Part shown: positions 1 through 9,887 of the stretch, piece after piece
How the letters are laid out: each line of letters starts with the position of its first letter
Numbering within the stretch: position 1 is the stretch's first letter
Origin: an uncultured Eubacterium sp.
GTDB taxonomy: Bacteria; Bacillota; Clostridia; Oscillospirales; Acutalibacteraceae
Direction of reading: 5' to 3'
DNA: 54,605 nt
Assembly (NCBI GenBank): GCA_944380635.1
Contig: CALWID010000019.1
Span: 1 to 54,605 of the forward strand
Notes under the pieces: model-generated
Told to the model about the DNA's origin: nothing
The model's database searches: none
The model's input: the letters and a program-made list of their open reading frames with translations, nothing else
Translations under genes and position numbers: made by a program

Positions 1-410
1 GCAAGAGTTTCATCGCTGACGGCAAGTATGTCCGCCGCGAGCAGCGCCGCGTTTTTAGCGGCATTAACGCCGACAGCGGCAACGGGTATTCCGGGCGGCA
101 TCATAATTGTGGCAAGCATAGCGTCAATACCGTCCAAAACTTTGGAAGAGCAAGGAATTCCGATTACGGGAAGTGTGGTGCTTGCGGCAAGCACACCGCC
201 GAGATGTGCGGCCATACCGGCAGCGGCAATAATAACGCCGAAACCGTTATCAGCAGCGTTTTCTGAAAATTCCTGCGCCTGTTTGGGAGTTCTGTGGGCG
301 CTGATTACCCTTACTTCTGTTTCTATATCAAGTTCTTTAAGTTGTTTGATTGCGGGTGTAACAACGGGAAGATCGCTGTCCGACCCCATAATAACAGCAA
401 CTTTTTTCAT
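1..410 (-). CDS. purE: N5-carboxyaminoimidazole ribonucleotide mutase PurE, 3' end outside window
   Basis: Catalyses the N5-CAIR to CAIR rearrangement of de novo purine synthesis in the cytoplasm. The minus-strand translation begins MKKVAVIMGSDSDLPVV and continues with VISAHRTP and AAGMAAHLGGV, the PurE signature segments carrying the serine/aspartate and histidine of the active site. The ATG at 410-408 follows an AAAGGAGG-type ribosome-binding site. The frame is open to the window edge, so about the last fifth of the protein is missing. It lies downstream of the ribosomal operon terminator with its own promoter. Confidence 0.95.
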   Translation of the reverse strand, partial: MKKVAVIMGSDSDLPVVTPAIKQLKELDIETEVRVISAHRTPKQAQEFSENAADNGFGVIIAAAGMAAHLGGVLAASTTLPVIGIPCSSKVLDGIDAMLATIMMPPGIPVAAVGVNAAKNAALLAADILAVSDETL

Positions 411-437
411 AAGCAATACCTCCTTTTATACTGTAAT

Positions 438-466
438 ATTTTACATTATATACGCTATTTTTTCAA
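438..466 (-). promoter_or_regulatory. Candidate sigma-A promoter of purE
   Basis: On the minus strand TTGAAA (466-461) and TAAAAT (443-438) are separated by 17 nt, about 30 nt upstream of the purE start codon. No PurBox or guanine riboswitch was recognised in this short leader. Confidence 0.55.
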
Positions 467-518
467 TAGATAATTAAAAAAAGAGGCAAGCGTTGACAAA
501 CCCGATAATTTATGTACT

Positions 519-549
519 AAAAGAAAAGGAGCGCTCTAATGAACGCTCC
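519..549 (-). terminator. Terminator of the ribosomal protein operon
   Basis: Minus-strand stem GGAGCG / CGCTCC with a 10-nt loop, followed by TTTTCTTTT. It starts 10 nt after the rplQ stop codon and so closes the long S10-spc-alpha operon before purE. Confidence 0.85.
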
Positions 550-558
550 ATAAAATAT

Positions 559-900
559 TTATACAAGCTCGATGAAACACATCTCCGCAGCGTCTCCGCG
601 GCGAGGACCTGTTTTAATTATACGGCAATAGCCGCCGTTTCTGTCCTCATACTTAGGTGCAATCTCGTCAAAAAGTTTTTTAACAACATCTTCCTTAGTA
701 ACATAAGCAAGAACATGTCTTCTTGACGCGAGTGTGTTTTCCTTGCCGAAAGTTATCATTTTCTCGGTCATGGCACGAACTTCTTTGGCTCTGGTAACGG
801 TTGTTTCAATTCTGCCGTTTTCCAAAAGGTGAGTTACCATTCCTCTGAGCATAGCCTTTCTGTGGTCAGTAGGTCTGCCCAATTTTCTGGTACCTGGCAT
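559..900 (-). CDS. rplQ: 50S ribosomal protein L17
   Basis: Large-subunit protein L17, 113 residues, normal for the bacterial core form. It begins [20 protein letters not shown], the family signature. An AAGGAGG site lies 8 nt before the ATG. It is the last gene of the operon, 14 nt after rpoA, and is followed directly by an intrinsic terminator. Confidence 0.98.
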   Translation of the reverse strand: MPGTRKLGRPTDHRKAMLRGMVTHLLENGRIETTVTRAKEVRAMTEKMITFGKENTLASRRHVLAYVTKEDVVKKLFDEIAPKYEDRNGGYCRIIKTGPRRGDAAEMCFIELV

Positions 901-914
901 AGAAATTCCCTCCT

Positions 915-1871
915 TTAGTCGTCATCATGACTGAGCGAGAAGCCGAGTGAAGCAAGTTTCTGAACAACTTCATCAAGGCTCTTGCGCCCAAGGTTTCTGA
1001 CTTTCATCATATCTTCTTCGGATTTTCCGATTAAATCTTCTACTGTATTGATGCCCGCTCTCTTAAGGCAGTTGAATGAACGAACGGAGAGGTCAAGTTC
1101 CTCAATAGTCATTTCAAGGACTTTTTCTTTTCCGTCCTCATCCTTTTCAACCATAATTTCCTGATTGCCGACTTCTTCTGAAAGGTCTACAAACAGTTTA
1201 AGATGGTCGTTAAGAATCTTGGCAGCGAGCGAAGCGGCTTCGTCTGCCGGGATAGTGCCGTCTGTTTCAACATCAAGAACGAGCTTATCAAGATCCGTCT
1301 GCTGGCCTACACGGGTATTCTCAACAGTATAATTAACCTTAAGAACAGGCGTATAGATTGAATCTATTGCTATAGTGCCGATTGGCAAATCCATAAGCTG
1401 CTTATTGCGGTCGCACGGAACATAACCTCTGCCGCTGTTGGCGGTAAGTTCCATAACAACTTCTGCGCCGTCTTCAAGATAAGCGATATGAAGGTCAGGA
1501 TTAAGAATCTCTACATCAGAGCCGTGCTCAATATCGCCGGCGGTGATTTCGCCCTCACCGCTTGCTTTGATGTAAAGGGTTTTCTGATTTTCATCGTGAA
1601 TCTTAAGAACAACATTTTTAAGGTTAAGAACAATTTCCGTAACATCCTCTTTAACATGAGGAATTGTTGAAAACTCGTGTAATACACCATCAATCTTAAC
1701 GGAAGTGATAGCGTAGCCCGGAAGAGATGAAAGAAGGACTCTTCTCATGCTGTTTCCGAGAGTTGTGCCGAAGCCTCTTTCAAGCGGCTCAACAACAAAT
1801 CTGCCGACGCTTCTGCTTCCCTGAGTAGATAAATCTACTATCTCGATATTCGGCTTATCAATTTCAATCAT
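915..1871 (-). CDS. rpoA: DNA-directed RNA polymerase subunit alpha
   Basis: RNA polymerase alpha subunit, 318 residues, with the N-terminal dimerisation/assembly domain (about 1-230, including the [14 protein letters not shown] segment) and the C-terminal helix-hairpin-helix domain (about 255-310) that contacts UP elements and activators. The tail ends in DDD. A TAGGAGG site precedes the ATG. It sits between rpsD and rplQ as in other Firmicutes. Confidence 0.98.
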   Translation of the reverse strand: MIEIDKPNIEIVDLSTQGSRSVGRFVVEPLERGFGTTLGNSMRRVLLSSLPGYAITSVKIDGVLHEFSTIPHVKEDVTEIVLNLKNVVLKIHDENQKTLYIKASGEGEITAGDIEHGSDVEILNPDLHIAYLEDGAEVVMELTANSGRGYVPCDRNKQLMDLPIGTIAIDSIYTPVLKVNYTVENTRVGQQTDLDKLVLDVETDGTIPADEAASLAAKILNDHLKLFVDLSEEVGNQEIMVEKDEDGKEKVLEMTIEELDLSVRSFNCLKRAGINTVEDLIGKSEEDMMKVRNLGRKSLDEVVQKLASLGFSLSHDDD

Positions 1872-1922
1872 TTAAAAGCCTCCTAAAAAATATTTCTTCA
1901 AAATAACAGAAATGATTAACTA

Positions 1923-2549
1923 TTATTTAGAATAGAACTCGACGATGAGGTGCTCCTCAACAGGCGTTTCAATTTCTTCTCTTTCCGGTGCTCTGAGAAT
2001 CTTTACCTGCATAGCGTCTTTATCCGCTTCCATCCACTGTGGAACGGGGCGAGAGCCGTTGCTTTCTACAAGATTCTTGAACTCATCGGTGGTTTTGCTG
2101 GTTTCCTTAACGGAAACAACATCACCTGCTGATACGAGATAGGAAGGAATATCTACCTTATGCCCGTTTACAGCGAAATGAGCATGATTTACAAGTTGGC
2201 GAGCCTGGGCTCTTGAACTTGCAAAACCGCTTTCATAAACAACATTATCAAGGCGGCTTTCACAAAGCTGAAGAAGATTTGTACCGGTAACACCGTCTTT
2301 TCTTTCAGCCATAAGGAAATATTTGTGGAACTGGCTTTCGGAAAGTCCGTAATAGCGGCGGGCACTCTGCTTAGCGCGGAGCTGCATACCGTATTCCGAA
2401 GCCTTTTTACGATTCTGACCATGCTGGCCGGGCGCATATGAGCGGCGCTCAATTGCGCATTTACCTGTATAGCATCTGTCGCCCTTAAGGAAGAGTTTTT
2501 TACCCTCGCGGCGGCAAAGCTTGCAGGCAGGTCCTGTATATCTTGCCAT
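1923..2549 (-). CDS. rpsD: 30S ribosomal protein S4, zinc-type
   Basis: Small-subunit assembly protein S4, 208 residues. The N terminus has four cysteines (C9, C12, C26, C31) that form the zinc-binding knuckle of the C+ S4 form; an S4 RNA-binding domain follows at about 95-160. It lies within the alpha operon between rpsK and rpoA. In Bacillus rpsD is a separate transcription unit, so the position here follows the more widespread order. Confidence 0.98.
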   Translation of the reverse strand: MARYTGPACKLCRREGKKLFLKGDRCYTGKCAIERRSYAPGQHGQNRKKASEYGMQLRAKQSARRYYGLSESQFHKYFLMAERKDGVTGTNLLQLCESRLDNVVYESGFASSRAQARQLVNHAHFAVNGHKVDIPSYLVSAGDVVSVKETSKTTDEFKNLVESNGSRPVPQWMEADKDAMQVKILRAPEREEIETPVEEHLIVEFYSK

Positions 2550-2571
2550 ATCAAGTAACCTCCATTAAATA

Positions 2572-2967
2572 CTATACACGGCGTCTTTTAGGTGGACGGC
2601 AGCCGTTGTGCGGGATAGGAGTAACATCTTTAATAAGAGTAACCTGAAGTCCCACCGTTTCAAGCGCTCTGATAGCGGATTCACGGCCTGAGCCAGGGCC
2701 CTTAACATAAACTTCAACAGTTTTCATACCGTGCTCCATTGCGGTTTTTGCTGCAGTTTCAGCAGCGGTCTGAGCAGCGAAAGGAGTTGATTTTCTTGAA
2801 CCCCTGAAGCCCATTTCACCGGCGGAAGCCCATGAAACAGCGTTGCCCTGCATATCCGCAATTGTAACGATAGTGTTGTTGAAGGTTGACTGAATATGAA
2901 CTGTACCACGCTCAATGTTTTTCTTTTCACGACGCTTGCGTGTGGCAGTGGTCTTTTTGTTAGCCAT
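2572..2967 (-). CDS. rpsK: 30S ribosomal protein S11
   Basis: Platform protein S11, 131 residues, with the characteristic C terminus [18 protein letters not shown] and the central [13 protein letters not shown] strand. A GGAGG site lies upstream of the ATG. It is 21 nt downstream of rpsM and 22 nt upstream of rpsD. Confidence 0.98.
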   Translation of the reverse strand: MANKKTTATRKRREKKNIERGTVHIQSTFNNTIVTIADMQGNAVSWASAGEMGFRGSRKSTPFAAQTAAETAAKTAMEHGMKTVEVYVKGPGSGRESAIRALETVGLQVTLIKDVTPIPHNGCRPPKRRRV

Positions 2968-2988
2968 ACTTGCTGTTTCCTCCTACAA

Positions 2989-3357
2989 TTATTTCTTCTT
3001 GTTTGCTATGGTCTTTTTAGGACCTTTTCTTGTGCGTGCATTGTTTTTGGAGGTCTGGCCTCTTACGGGCAGGCCCTTTCTGTGACGAATGCCGCGATAG
3101 CAACCGATTTCTATAAGTCTTTTTATATCGAAAGCGACATCTCTGCGCAAATCGCCTTCAACTCTTACATTCTTTTCAATGTAATCACGGATTTTGGAAA
3201 CCTCATCCTCGGACAAATCTCTGCAGCGAGTGTCCGGATTGATTCCCGTTGCGTTGATAATTTGAGTAGCAGTAGTTCTGCCGATACCGTAAATGTAGGT
3301 AAGGCCGATTTCTACTCTCTTATCGTTTGGTAAGTCAACACCTGAAATTCGTGCCAT
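2989..3357 (-). CDS. rpsM: 30S ribosomal protein S13
   Basis: Small-subunit head protein S13, 122 residues. It starts [20 protein letters not shown] and ends in a basic tail rich in RKGPKKT, the part that contacts P-site tRNA. A CGGAGGTAA site lies upstream. It follows rpmJ in the order infA-rpmJ-rpsM-rpsK-rpsD. Confidence 0.98.
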   Translation of the reverse strand: MARISGVDLPNDKRVEIGLTYIYGIGRTTATQIINATGINPDTRCRDLSEDEVSKIRDYIEKNVRVEGDLRRDVAFDIKRLIEIGCYRGIRHRKGLPVRGQTSKNNARTRKGPKKTIANKKK

Positions 3358-3389
3358 ATTACTGTTTACCTCCGATTATTAATTCAGGA

Positions 3390-3503
3390 TTAGCCCTGAC
3401 GCTGTTTGTGCTTTGGATTTTCACAGATAACCATTACTTTTCCATTGCGCTTAATAACTTTGCATTTATCGCAGATTTTCTTAACAGAAGGTCTAACTTT
3501 CAT
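3390..3503 (-). CDS. rpmJ: 50S ribosomal protein L36, zinc-type
   Basis: A 37-residue protein beginning [19 protein letters not shown] and ending KHKQRQG. Two cysteines of CDKC, a later cysteine and the histidine of NPKHK form the L36 zinc site. An AAAGGAGG site lies 8 nt before the ATG. The gene is too short for ordinary ORF cut-offs. It sits 18 nt after infA. Confidence 0.97.
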   Translation of the reverse strand: MKVRPSVKKICDKCKVIKRNGKVMVICENPKHKQRQG

Positions 3504-3521
3504 TTGGATATCCTCCTTTAT

Positions 3522-3740
3522 TTACTTCGAGCGCCATATGATACGGCCTTTTGTGAGGTCGTAAGGCGACATCTCGATTGTTACCTTATCACCGGGAAGA
3601 ATTCTTATGTTATTCATGCGAAGTTTCCCGCTGATATGGGCTAAAACGATGTGGTTATTTTGAAGTGTAACCTTAAAAGTTGTGTTAGGTAATACCTCAA
3701 CCACGGTACCTTCAACTTCAATCATATCTGACTTAGACAT
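3522..3740 (-). CDS. infA: Translation initiation factor IF-1
   Basis: OB-fold initiation factor of 72 residues that occupies the ribosomal A site during initiation. It begins [19 protein letters not shown]. An in-frame TTG one codon upstream is possible, but the GAGG site is 7 nt from the ATG at 3740 and too close to the TTG, so the ATG is chosen. The ~90-nt gap to map is one of the larger gaps in the operon and may hold an internal promoter. Confidence 0.97.
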   Translation of the reverse strand: MSKSDMIEVEGTVVEVLPNTTFKVTLQNNHIVLAHISGKLRMNNIRILPGDKVTIEMSPYDLTKGRIIWRSK

Positions 3741-3753
3741 CAATTTACCTCGC

Positions 3754-3788
3754 TGTGTTTATACGATTATAAGATGTTTTAATTTATC
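3754..3788 (-). promoter_or_regulatory. Possible internal promoter upstream of infA
   Basis: A perfect TATAAT occurs on the minus strand in the 90-nt map-infA gap, with ATTCCA 17 nt upstream (only 3 of 6 matches to the -35 consensus). A small GGCG/CGCC hairpin lies just upstream. Weak evidence; it could give extra expression of infA-rpmJ-rpsM-rpsK-rpsD-rpoA-rplQ. Confidence 0.3.
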
Positions 3789-3830
3789 TGGAATCACATC
3801 GCGGCGTAATCGCCAACAATTGATTAACCA

Positions 3831-4580
3831 TCAGATTTTGGTCATTATTACGGGACCGTTTGGTGTAATCGCTACCGTGTGCTCAAAATGAGCGGAAAGT
3901 TTACCGTCCGCGGTTACAACGGTCCAGCCGTCTGACAGTTGCTTTACCTTATAGGTTCCCTGATTGATCATCGGTTCAATTGCCAATGTCATTCCGGGTA
4001 ACAGTCTGATACCACGCCCTTCGTGTCCGAAGTTGGGTACGCTTGGGTCCTCATGAAGTTTTGTTCCCACGCCGTGACCGACAAAATCACGAACAACGCC
4101 GTAACCGCGCTCTTCGCAATAAGCCTGCACCGCGTGCCCTATATCGCCGATTCTGTTGCCGGGAACCGCCTGTTCAATGCCTTTATAAAGGCTCTCACGG
4201 GTGGTATCAATCAGCCGCTTTGCCTCGGGAGAGCAAGTCCCTGCAACAAAAGTGGCAGCATTATCGCCGTTATAGCCGTTTTTCGCGGCACCCAAATCTA
4301 TGCTGACTATATCGCCTTCTTTGATGATACGGTCTTTCTTTGGGATGCCGTGAATAACTTCATTATTTATGGAAATACATGCGGTGGCGGGAAAATCATA
4401 AAGACCGAGAAAATTGGGAGTTGCGCCTCTTTTCTTAATAAGATTATAGGCTATCTTATCAATTTCCTTTGTTGAAACACCGGGCTTTACAGCCTCGCCT
4501 GCCACCATTAATGCTTCAGCGGAAATCTGACAAGCCTCTTTCATAAGCTCAAGTTCCCTGCTGCTTTTAAGCACTACCAT
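3831..4580 (-). CDS. map: Methionine aminopeptidase, type I
   Basis: Removes the initiator methionine from nascent proteins. 249 residues with all metal ligands visible: the two aspartates in DLGAAKNGYNGD, the histidine in GHGVGTKLHEDP, and the glutamates in LAIEPM and AHFEHTVAIT. The open frame extends upstream into adk, but the GGAGG site 6 nt before the ATG at 4580 fixes the start, one base after the adk stop codon, indicating translational coupling. Confidence 0.97.
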   Translation of the reverse strand: MVVLKSSRELELMKEACQISAEALMVAGEAVKPGVSTKEIDKIAYNLIKKRGATPNFLGLYDFPATACISINNEVIHGIPKKDRIIKEGDIVSIDLGAAKNGYNGDNAATFVAGTCSPEAKRLIDTTRESLYKGIEQAVPGNRIGDIGHAVQAYCEERGYGVVRDFVGHGVGTKLHEDPSVPNFGHEGRGIRLLPGMTLAIEPMINQGTYKVKQLSDGWTVVTADGKLSAHFEHTVAITPNGPVIMTKI

Positions 4581-4581
4581 G

Positions 4582-5214
4582 TTAATCCTCCAACGCTTTG
4601 AAGACAAGAGCAGTTGTATCGGCAACATCCTCCTGACCTTCAACAACTACAAGCTTGCCGAGTTCACGATAAAAGTCCTTTAAAGGCTCCGTTAATTCGT
4701 GATACTCCTTAAGCCTTGCGGCAACTGTTTCGGGAGCGTCGTCCTTTCTTTGAACGAGTTCACCGCCGCAGGAGTCGCAAACGCCCTCAGTTTTGGGCTT
4801 TTTATAAAGAATGTGATAAGAATTTCCGCATTTCGAGCAGACGCGTCTGCCTGAAAGCCTTGAGGTAATCTTATCATCGGGCACTTCAATATCAAGCACC
4901 TTATCTATCTGCACGCCCATATCCTCAAGCGCCTGCGCCTGAGGAATGGTGCGCGGAAAACCATCAAGAATAAATCCGTTTTCACAGTCTTTTTCTTTAA
5001 GTCTGTCTTTAATTATACCGATAACAACATCATCGGGAACAAGTTGGCCGGATTCCGAATAGGATTTCGCCTTCATTCCCATTTCTGTGCCCGCTTTGAT
5101 TGCGGCGCGTATCATATTACCGGTTGAAACGGCGGGAATGCCATACTTTTCAACTATTTTTTCAGCCTGTGTGCCTTTGCCGGCACCCGGAGCGCCGAGA
5201 AGTATTAAATTCAT
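4582..5214 (-). CDS. adk: Adenylate kinase, zinc-lid type
   Basis: Interconverts ATP + AMP and 2 ADP. 210 residues: P-loop GAPGAGKGTQ near the N terminus, DGFPRT motif, and a LID domain with CSKC ... CDSC that marks the zinc-containing Gram-positive form. A GTG three codons upstream is in frame, but the ATG at 5214 gives the standard N terminus MNLILLGAPG. It sits between secY and map as in most Firmicutes. Confidence 0.97.
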   Translation of the reverse strand: MNLILLGAPGAGKGTQAEKIVEKYGIPAVSTGNMIRAAIKAGTEMGMKAKSYSESGQLVPDDVVIGIIKDRLKEKDCENGFILDGFPRTIPQAQALEDMGVQIDKVLDIEVPDDKITSRLSGRRVCSKCGNSYHILYKKPKTEGVCDSCGGELVQRKDDAPETVAARLKEYHELTEPLKDFYRELGKLVVVEGQEDVADTTALVFKALED

Positions 5215-5231
5215 AACCCTCACCCTTTCAA

Positions 5232-6581
5232 TTAATCAAGAAATCCTTTATAGTGACGCATCATCATCTGAGATTCAAGTTGACGAACAGTTTCAAGCGC
5301 AACGCCGCACATAATGATAATTGATGTACCGCCGAGTGAAACTGAGAATCCGCCGTCTGAGCCGCCCTCTGTAAGCGGAGGGATAGCAGCGTCGCAGATG
5401 AGTGACCAAATGATTGGCAAAAGTGCAACAACGGAAAGCATCAGAACGCCGATAAGAGTAAGCCTCATCAAAACTTTGAAAATGTAATCCGAAGTCGGTC
5501 TGCCGGGACGAATACCCGGAATTGAACCGTTGTTTTTACGAAGGTTGTTTGCCATTTCGATTGGGTTGTACTGAATAGTGCTGTAGAAATAACCGAAGAA
5601 GATTATAAGCACAAAGTACATTGCCGCATACCACCAGGAATCGCTCTGGAACGCATTGAAGAAACTCTCCCAGAAAGTGCCCTCATACTTATCAGAAGAA
5701 ATGAACATCTGAACAGTGCCGGGCAGAGAAAGAATGGAAGACGCGAAGATAATGGGGAGAACGCCGCTCATATTTACCTTAATAGGCATATTAGTGGCCT
5801 GACCGCCGTACATCTTACGACCTACTACACGCTTTGCATACTGAATGGGAATTCTTCTTTCAGCATTATCCATAAATACGATATAAACTATCATAAGCAG
5901 GAATACTATAAGGATAGCCGGAACAAGGAAGTTATAAACCATACGGCCTGTTTCCAGATAGCCTATATACTGCCTGATAATTGTTGGGAATCTTGAAACG
6001 ATACCTGCAAAAAGGATTATTGAAATACCGTTGCCTATACCCGAAATGGTAATCTGCTCACCGAGCCACATAATTACCGCAGTACCGGCAGTAAGAACAA
6101 TTACTATAACCAAAGCCTGGAATACTCCGGCAAAACCGGTGAACTGAGCGCCGGTTGAATCAGTCATAAGATAATCGTTTGCACGAAGGAAGAAATAGTA
6201 CGCAAGGGACTGAAGAAGTCCAAGAACAACCGTAACAACACGGGTTATTGACGCGATTTTCTTTCTGCCTTCCTCGCCTTCCCTCTGAAGTCTTTCCAGA
6301 GCAGGAATGGCAACTGCAAGCAACTGCATAATAATTGACGAGTTAATGTACGGTGTGATGGACATTGCAAAAATCGTACCGTAGTTGAAAGCGGAACCCG
6401 TCATAAGGCTTAAATAAGTGAGTATTGTGTTTCCTCTGCCGACTTCGATTTCACCGGCAATATCAAGAAACGGAACGGGTATGAACGAGCCGATTCTGAA
6501 AACAAGAATAATAAACGCTGTAAACAGCAGTTTTCTTCTTATTTCCGGAACTTTCCAGGCGTTAACGATGGTTTTAATCAT
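5232..6581 (-). CDS. secY: Protein translocase subunit SecY
   Basis: Channel subunit of the Sec translocon, 449 residues with about ten hydrophobic segments; begins MIKTIVNAWKVPEIRRKL and has the conserved cytoplasmic loop near KRVVGRKMYGG. The ATG follows the rplO stop codon without a gap (TAAATG), so its ribosome-binding site lies within rplO and the two are coupled. Confidence 0.98.
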   Translation of the reverse strand: MIKTIVNAWKVPEIRRKLLFTAFIILVFRIGSFIPVPFLDIAGEIEVGRGNTILTYLSLMTGSAFNYGTIFAMSITPYINSSIIMQLLAVAIPALERLQREGEEGRKKIASITRVVTVVLGLLQSLAYYFFLRANDYLMTDSTGAQFTGFAGVFQALVIVIVLTAGTAVIMWLGEQITISGIGNGISIILFAGIVSRFPTIIRQYIGYLETGRMVYNFLVPAILIVFLLMIVYIVFMDNAERRIPIQYAKRVVGRKMYGGQATNMPIKVNMSGVLPIIFASSILSLPGTVQMFISSDKYEGTFWESFFNAFQSDSWWYAAMYFVLIIFFGYFYSTIQYNPIEMANNLRKNNGSIPGIRPGRPTSDYIFKVLMRLTLIGVLMLSVVALLPIIWSLICDAAIPPLTEGGSDGGFSVSLGGTSIIIMCGVALETVRQLESQMMMRHYKGFLD

Positions 6582-7025
6582 TTACAGCACCTCCACCGTG
6601 CCGCCTGCAGCCTCTATCTTAGCCTTGGCAGCCTCGCTGACTGCGTTGACTTTAACATTGAGAGCCTTGGTAAGTTCGCCTTTTGCAAGGACTTTAATAC
6701 CGTCAAGCTCTTTTTTAATAAGTCCGCACGCTTTAAGGCTTTCAGCGTCTACAGTTGCGTTAGCCTCAAATCTTTCCTCAAGAGAAGAAAGGTTTACAAC
6801 AGCGTATTCGGTGCGGAAGATATTATTGAAACCTCTTTTAGGAACACGCCTTTGAAGAGGCATCTGGCCGCCTTCAAAACCGGGACGGCGGCTGTAGCCC
6901 GAACGGGCTTTAGCACCCTTATGGCCCTTGCCGGCAGTTTTGCCCTGGCCTGAGCCGGCGCCTCTGCCGATTCTTTTTACTGCTTTTTTAGAGCCCTCAG
7001 CAGGAGAAAGTTCATGTAATTTCAT
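6582..7025 (-). CDS. rplO: 50S ribosomal protein L15
   Basis: Large-subunit protein L15, 147 residues, with the glycine/lysine-rich N-terminal extension ([20 protein letters not shown]) that threads into 23S rRNA. An AGGAGGTG site lies 9 nt before the ATG. Its stop codon abuts the secY start. Confidence 0.98.
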   Translation of the reverse strand: MKLHELSPAEGSKKAVKRIGRGAGSGQGKTAGKGHKGAKARSGYSRRPGFEGGQMPLQRRVPKRGFNNIFRTEYAVVNLSSLEERFEANATVDAESLKACGLIKKELDGIKVLAKGELTKALNVKVNAVSEAAKAKIEAAGGTVEVL

Positions 7026-7042
7026 TTAATGCGCACCTCCTC

Positions 7043-7222
7043 TTATGCTTTCTGAGCGTCTACAAGGTGAGAAATCTTTTTGATTTTTCCCTTGGTTTGT
7101 TCATTATCAGGCTGAACGGTTACATTGCCAATTTTACGAAGACCGAGTGAGTGGGCCGTGGCAATCTGATCCTTTTTACAGCCGATAAGGCTTTTCTTTA
7201 AAGTGATTTTAATATCTGCCAT
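7043..7222 (-). CDS. rpmD: 50S ribosomal protein L30
   Basis: A 59-residue protein: [17 protein letters not shown] at the start and [10 protein letters not shown] at the end, with the [11 protein letters not shown] motif of bacterial L30. It lies in the 209-nt interval between rpsE and rplO, its expected place, with a GGAGGG-like site upstream of the ATG. Confidence 0.97.
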   Translation of the reverse strand: MADIKITLKKSLIGCKKDQIATAHSLGLRKIGNVTVQPDNEQTKGKIKKISHLVDAQKA

Positions 7223-7234
7223 TTTCCACCCTCC

Positions 7235-7735
7235 TTACTCAAAAATCTTCTTAACTGATTTACCGCGAACTGCTGCAACCTGCTCTGCAGTGCGGAGTTT
7301 AGCAAGACCGTTTAATGTTGCTCTTACAACATTATAAGGGTTGTTTGACCTTATAGCCTTTGTACGAATATCTGAAATACCGACAGTTTCTACAACCGCA
7401 CGGACTGGACCGCCCGCGATAACGCCGGTACCCTGAGGAGCAGGCATAAGGAGCACTTCGCCCGCGCCGTATTTACCTTTAACTTCGTGCGGGATTGTGG
7501 TGCCTCTTAAAGCCACTCTCATAACATTCTTTTTAGCATCCTCTATACCCTTGCGGATAGCGTCCGGAACCTCGCCGGACTTGCCAACGCCGAAGCCGAC
7601 AAGACCGTTGCCGTCGCCAACGACAACAAGAGCTGAAAACTTATAAATACGGCCGCCTTTTACGGTTTTTGAAACGCGGTTGATTTTAACAACTCTTTCT
7701 TCAAGTTCCATTGAAGACACATCTATCTTTGACAT
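7235..7735 (-). CDS. rpsE: 30S ribosomal protein S5
   Basis: Small-subunit protein S5, 166 residues. It has the double-stranded-RNA-like N-terminal domain ([20 protein letters not shown]) and the C-terminal S5 fold. This protein contributes to decoding fidelity and helicase activity at the mRNA entry. It is 12 nt upstream of rpmD. Confidence 0.98.
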   Translation of the reverse strand: MSKIDVSSMELEERVVKINRVSKTVKGGRIYKFSALVVVGDGNGLVGFGVGKSGEVPDAIRKGIEDAKKNVMRVALRGTTIPHEVKGKYGAGEVLLMPAPQGTGVIAGGPVRAVVETVGISDIRTKAIRSNNPYNVVRATLNGLAKLRTAEQVAAVRGKSVKKIFE

Positions 7736-7754
7736 AAAGCATTATCCTCCTTCT

Positions 7755-8114
7755 TTAGAACTTAAGTCCGCCTTCACGGGCGCCCTGTGCAACAGCTGCA
7801 ACACGACCGTGATAAACATAACCGCCGCGGTCAAATATGCATTTTTCAATGCCCTTTGCCTTGGCTCTTTCCGCCAGTGTTTTGCCGACAGCCTTAGCTG
7901 CCTCTACATTACCGCCGTAAGCGGTAAAATCCTTTTCAACAGTTGAAGCCTGAGCGAGTGTTACGCCGGCAACATCGTCGATAAGCTGAACATAAATATT
8001 GCTGAGGGAGCGATATACATTGAGCCTGGGACAATCAACTGTGCCGGAAATCTTTCTGCGTACTCTCTGATGACGCCTTTTTCTTGCTTTATTTGCATCC
8101 TGTCTTGAAACCAA
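7755..8114 (-). CDS. rplR: 50S ribosomal protein L18
   Basis: 5S rRNA-binding protein L18, 119 residues, with the basic N terminus ([16 protein letters not shown]), the RLNVYRS strand and the C-terminal [11 protein letters not shown] motif. Located between rplF and rpsE in the standard spc order. Confidence 0.98.
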   Translation of the reverse strand: MVSRQDANKARKRRHQRVRRKISGTVDCPRLNVYRSLSNIYVQLIDDVAGVTLAQASTVEKDFTAYGGNVEAAKAVGKTLAERAKAKGIEKCIFDRGGYVYHGRVAAVAQGAREGGLKF

Positions 8115-8132
8115 AGTAATTCACTCCTTCCT

Positions 8133-8672
8133 TTATTTCTTACCTGCTTTGCCCTCTTTGCGGCGAATATGCTCTTCAGCATATTTAATACCCTTGCCCT
8201 TATACGGCTCGGGGGGTCTCTTTTCGCGTACCTGAGCAGCGAACTGACCTACCGCCTGCTTATCTGCACCGGAAATAACTATCTGGTTTGCAGTTGGGCA
8301 TTCAATTTTAATGCCCTCGGGAGCAGTCATTGTTACCTGATGTGAATAGCCGAGGTTCATAACAAGGTTATTGCCCTGCATCTGAACACGGTAACCGACA
8401 CCGTTTACCTCAAGAACCTTTTTGAAGCCGTTTACAACGCCCTCTACCATATTGGCAATAAGAGCGCGAGTAAGGCCGTGAAGGGCTCTGTTTTCCTTAT
8501 CATCATTCGGTCTGGCGCAACTTACAACTCCGTTTTCAACATTTACGCTGATATTGGGGTGCTTATCCATAGTAAGAGTGCCGTTGGGGCCTTTTACAGT
8601 TACCTCATTACCGTTTACGGTAACATCAACTCCTGCCGGAACCGTGATGGGCTTTAAGCCTATACGAGACAT
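8133..8672 (-). CDS. rplF: 50S ribosomal protein L6
   Basis: Large-subunit protein L6, 179 residues, consisting of two copies of the L6 fold. It begins MSRIGLKPITVPAGV, and the C-terminal signature RPPEPYKGKGIKY is present. A GGAGGTG site lies upstream. 16 nt separate it from rpsH. Confidence 0.98.
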   Translation of the reverse strand: MSRIGLKPITVPAGVDVTVNGNEVTVKGPNGTLTMDKHPNISVNVENGVVSCARPNDDKENRALHGLTRALIANMVEGVVNGFKKVLEVNGVGYRVQMQGNNLVMNLGYSHQVTMTAPEGIKIECPTANQIVISGADKQAVGQFAAQVREKRPPEPYKGKGIKYAEEHIRRKEGKAGKK

Positions 8673-8688
8673 ACCTTACTGCACCTCC

Positions 8689-9087
8689 TTACCATACGAA
8701 CGCAAGAACTTCGCCGCCGACATTCTGTTTGCGTGCTTCCTTATCGGTCATAACGCCCTTTGATGTGGAAATGATAGCCACACCGAGGCCTTTCATAACC
8801 TTGGGCATATCCTCTACATTTGAATAAATGCGAAGGCCCGGCTTGGAAACTCTGCGAAGACCTGTGATAACCTGTGATTTACCTTCTCCGTATTTAAGGG
8901 TTACACGGATAACACCCTGTTTATCATCTTCAATAACTTTATACGATTTGATATAACCTTCATCAACAAGAATCTGAGCAATTGCCTTCTTCATCTTTGA
9001 CGCAGGAATATCTACTGTATCGTGTTTTGCCGAATTAGCGTTACGAATTCTTGTAAGCATATCAGCGATAGGGTCTGTAATATGCAT
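8689..9087 (-). CDS. rpsH: 30S ribosomal protein S8
   Basis: Primary 16S rRNA-binding protein S8, 132 residues, with the C-terminal signature [20 protein letters not shown]. In enterobacteria S8 represses the spc operon by binding its mRNA; no S8-binding mimic was looked for exhaustively here. A GGAGG site lies upstream of the ATG. Confidence 0.98.
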   Translation of the reverse strand: MHITDPIADMLTRIRNANSAKHDTVDIPASKMKKAIAQILVDEGYIKSYKVIEDDKQGVIRVTLKYGEGKSQVITGLRRVSKPGLRIYSNVEDMPKVMKGLGVAIISTSKGVMTDKEARKQNVGGEVLAFVW

Positions 9088-9126
9088 TGATATTTCCTCC
9101 TTATAAATTTAGCAATTTCCCGTTTC

Positions 9127-9312
9127 TTACCATGAAGATTTTGTTACTCCGGGAATCTCACCCTTATGAGCGAGTTCTCTGAAGCAGATACGGCATACGC
9201 CATACTTACGAAGATAAGCATGAGGTCTACCGCAGATCTTACATCTGTTGTAAGCTCTTGTTGAATACTTAGCAGGCCTTGCAGCCTTAACTTTCATAGA
9301 TGTTTTTGCCAC
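9127..9312 (-). CDS. rpsN: 30S ribosomal protein S14, type Z
   Basis: The short, zinc-binding S14 form: 61 residues with C24, C27, C40 and C43 (CKIC ... CRIC). The position between rplE and rpsH is canonical. A GGAGGG site precedes the ATG by 6 nt. Confidence 0.98.
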   Translation of the reverse strand: MAKTSMKVKAARPAKYSTRAYNRCKICGRPHAYLRKYGVCRICFRELAHKGEIPGVTKSSW

Positions 9313-9324
9313 GATATTCCCTCC

Positions 9325-9867
9325 TTACTCTGAAAACGGAGCGCCCAGCATTTTGAGCAGCTCTCTGCCTTCTTCATCAGTTTTGGCAGTAGTAACCATA
9401 ATTATATCCATACCGCGAACGGCATCAATCTTATCGTAATCTATTTCAGGGAAAATCAACTGCTCTTTGATACCCATGGCATAGTTGCCGCGGCCGTCAA
9501 AGGAGTTGGGGTTGATACCTCTGAAGTCACGAACTCTTGGGAGAGCGAGATTGAAGAATCTGTCAAGGAATTCATACATCTTATCGCCTCTGAGAGTTAC
9601 TTTAACGCCGATAGGCATGCCTTCACGAAGTTTGAAGTTAGCAACAGACTTCTTTGCGCGGCACACAATCGGTCTTTGACCTGTTATAATGCTGAGGTCA
9701 TTGATGATAGCGTCTACGACTTTTGAATTATCGCGAGCCTCACCGCAGCCTACATTGAGAACAATCTTGTCAAGCTTAGGGATTTGCATAACAGATTTGT
9801 ACTCAAACTTTTTCATAAGAGCCGGAGCGATTTCGCTCTTATAGGCTTCTCTTAATCTTGCAGCCAT
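9325..9867 (-). CDS. rplE: 50S ribosomal protein L5
   Basis: 5S rRNA-binding protein L5, 180 residues, with the [11 protein letters not shown] segment and the [17 protein letters not shown] signature. Located between rplX and rpsN. In enterobacteria the S8 feedback site lies at the start of rplE. Confidence 0.98.
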   Translation of the reverse strand: MAARLREAYKSEIAPALMKKFEYKSVMQIPKLDKIVLNVGCGEARDNSKVVDAIINDLSIITGQRPIVCRAKKSVANFKLREGMPIGVKVTLRGDKMYEFLDRFFNLALPRVRDFRGINPNSFDGRGNYAMGIKEQLIFPEIDYDKIDAVRGMDIIMVTTAKTDEEGRELLKMLGAPFSE

Positions 9868-9887
9868 CAGTTATGTTCCTCCCTTTC

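Noticed and set aside
494-520. TTGACA with a poor -10 on the plus strand after purE
   Set aside because: No plus-strand gene follows (rplQ and rpoA run the other way) and the -10 is weak; most likely chance.
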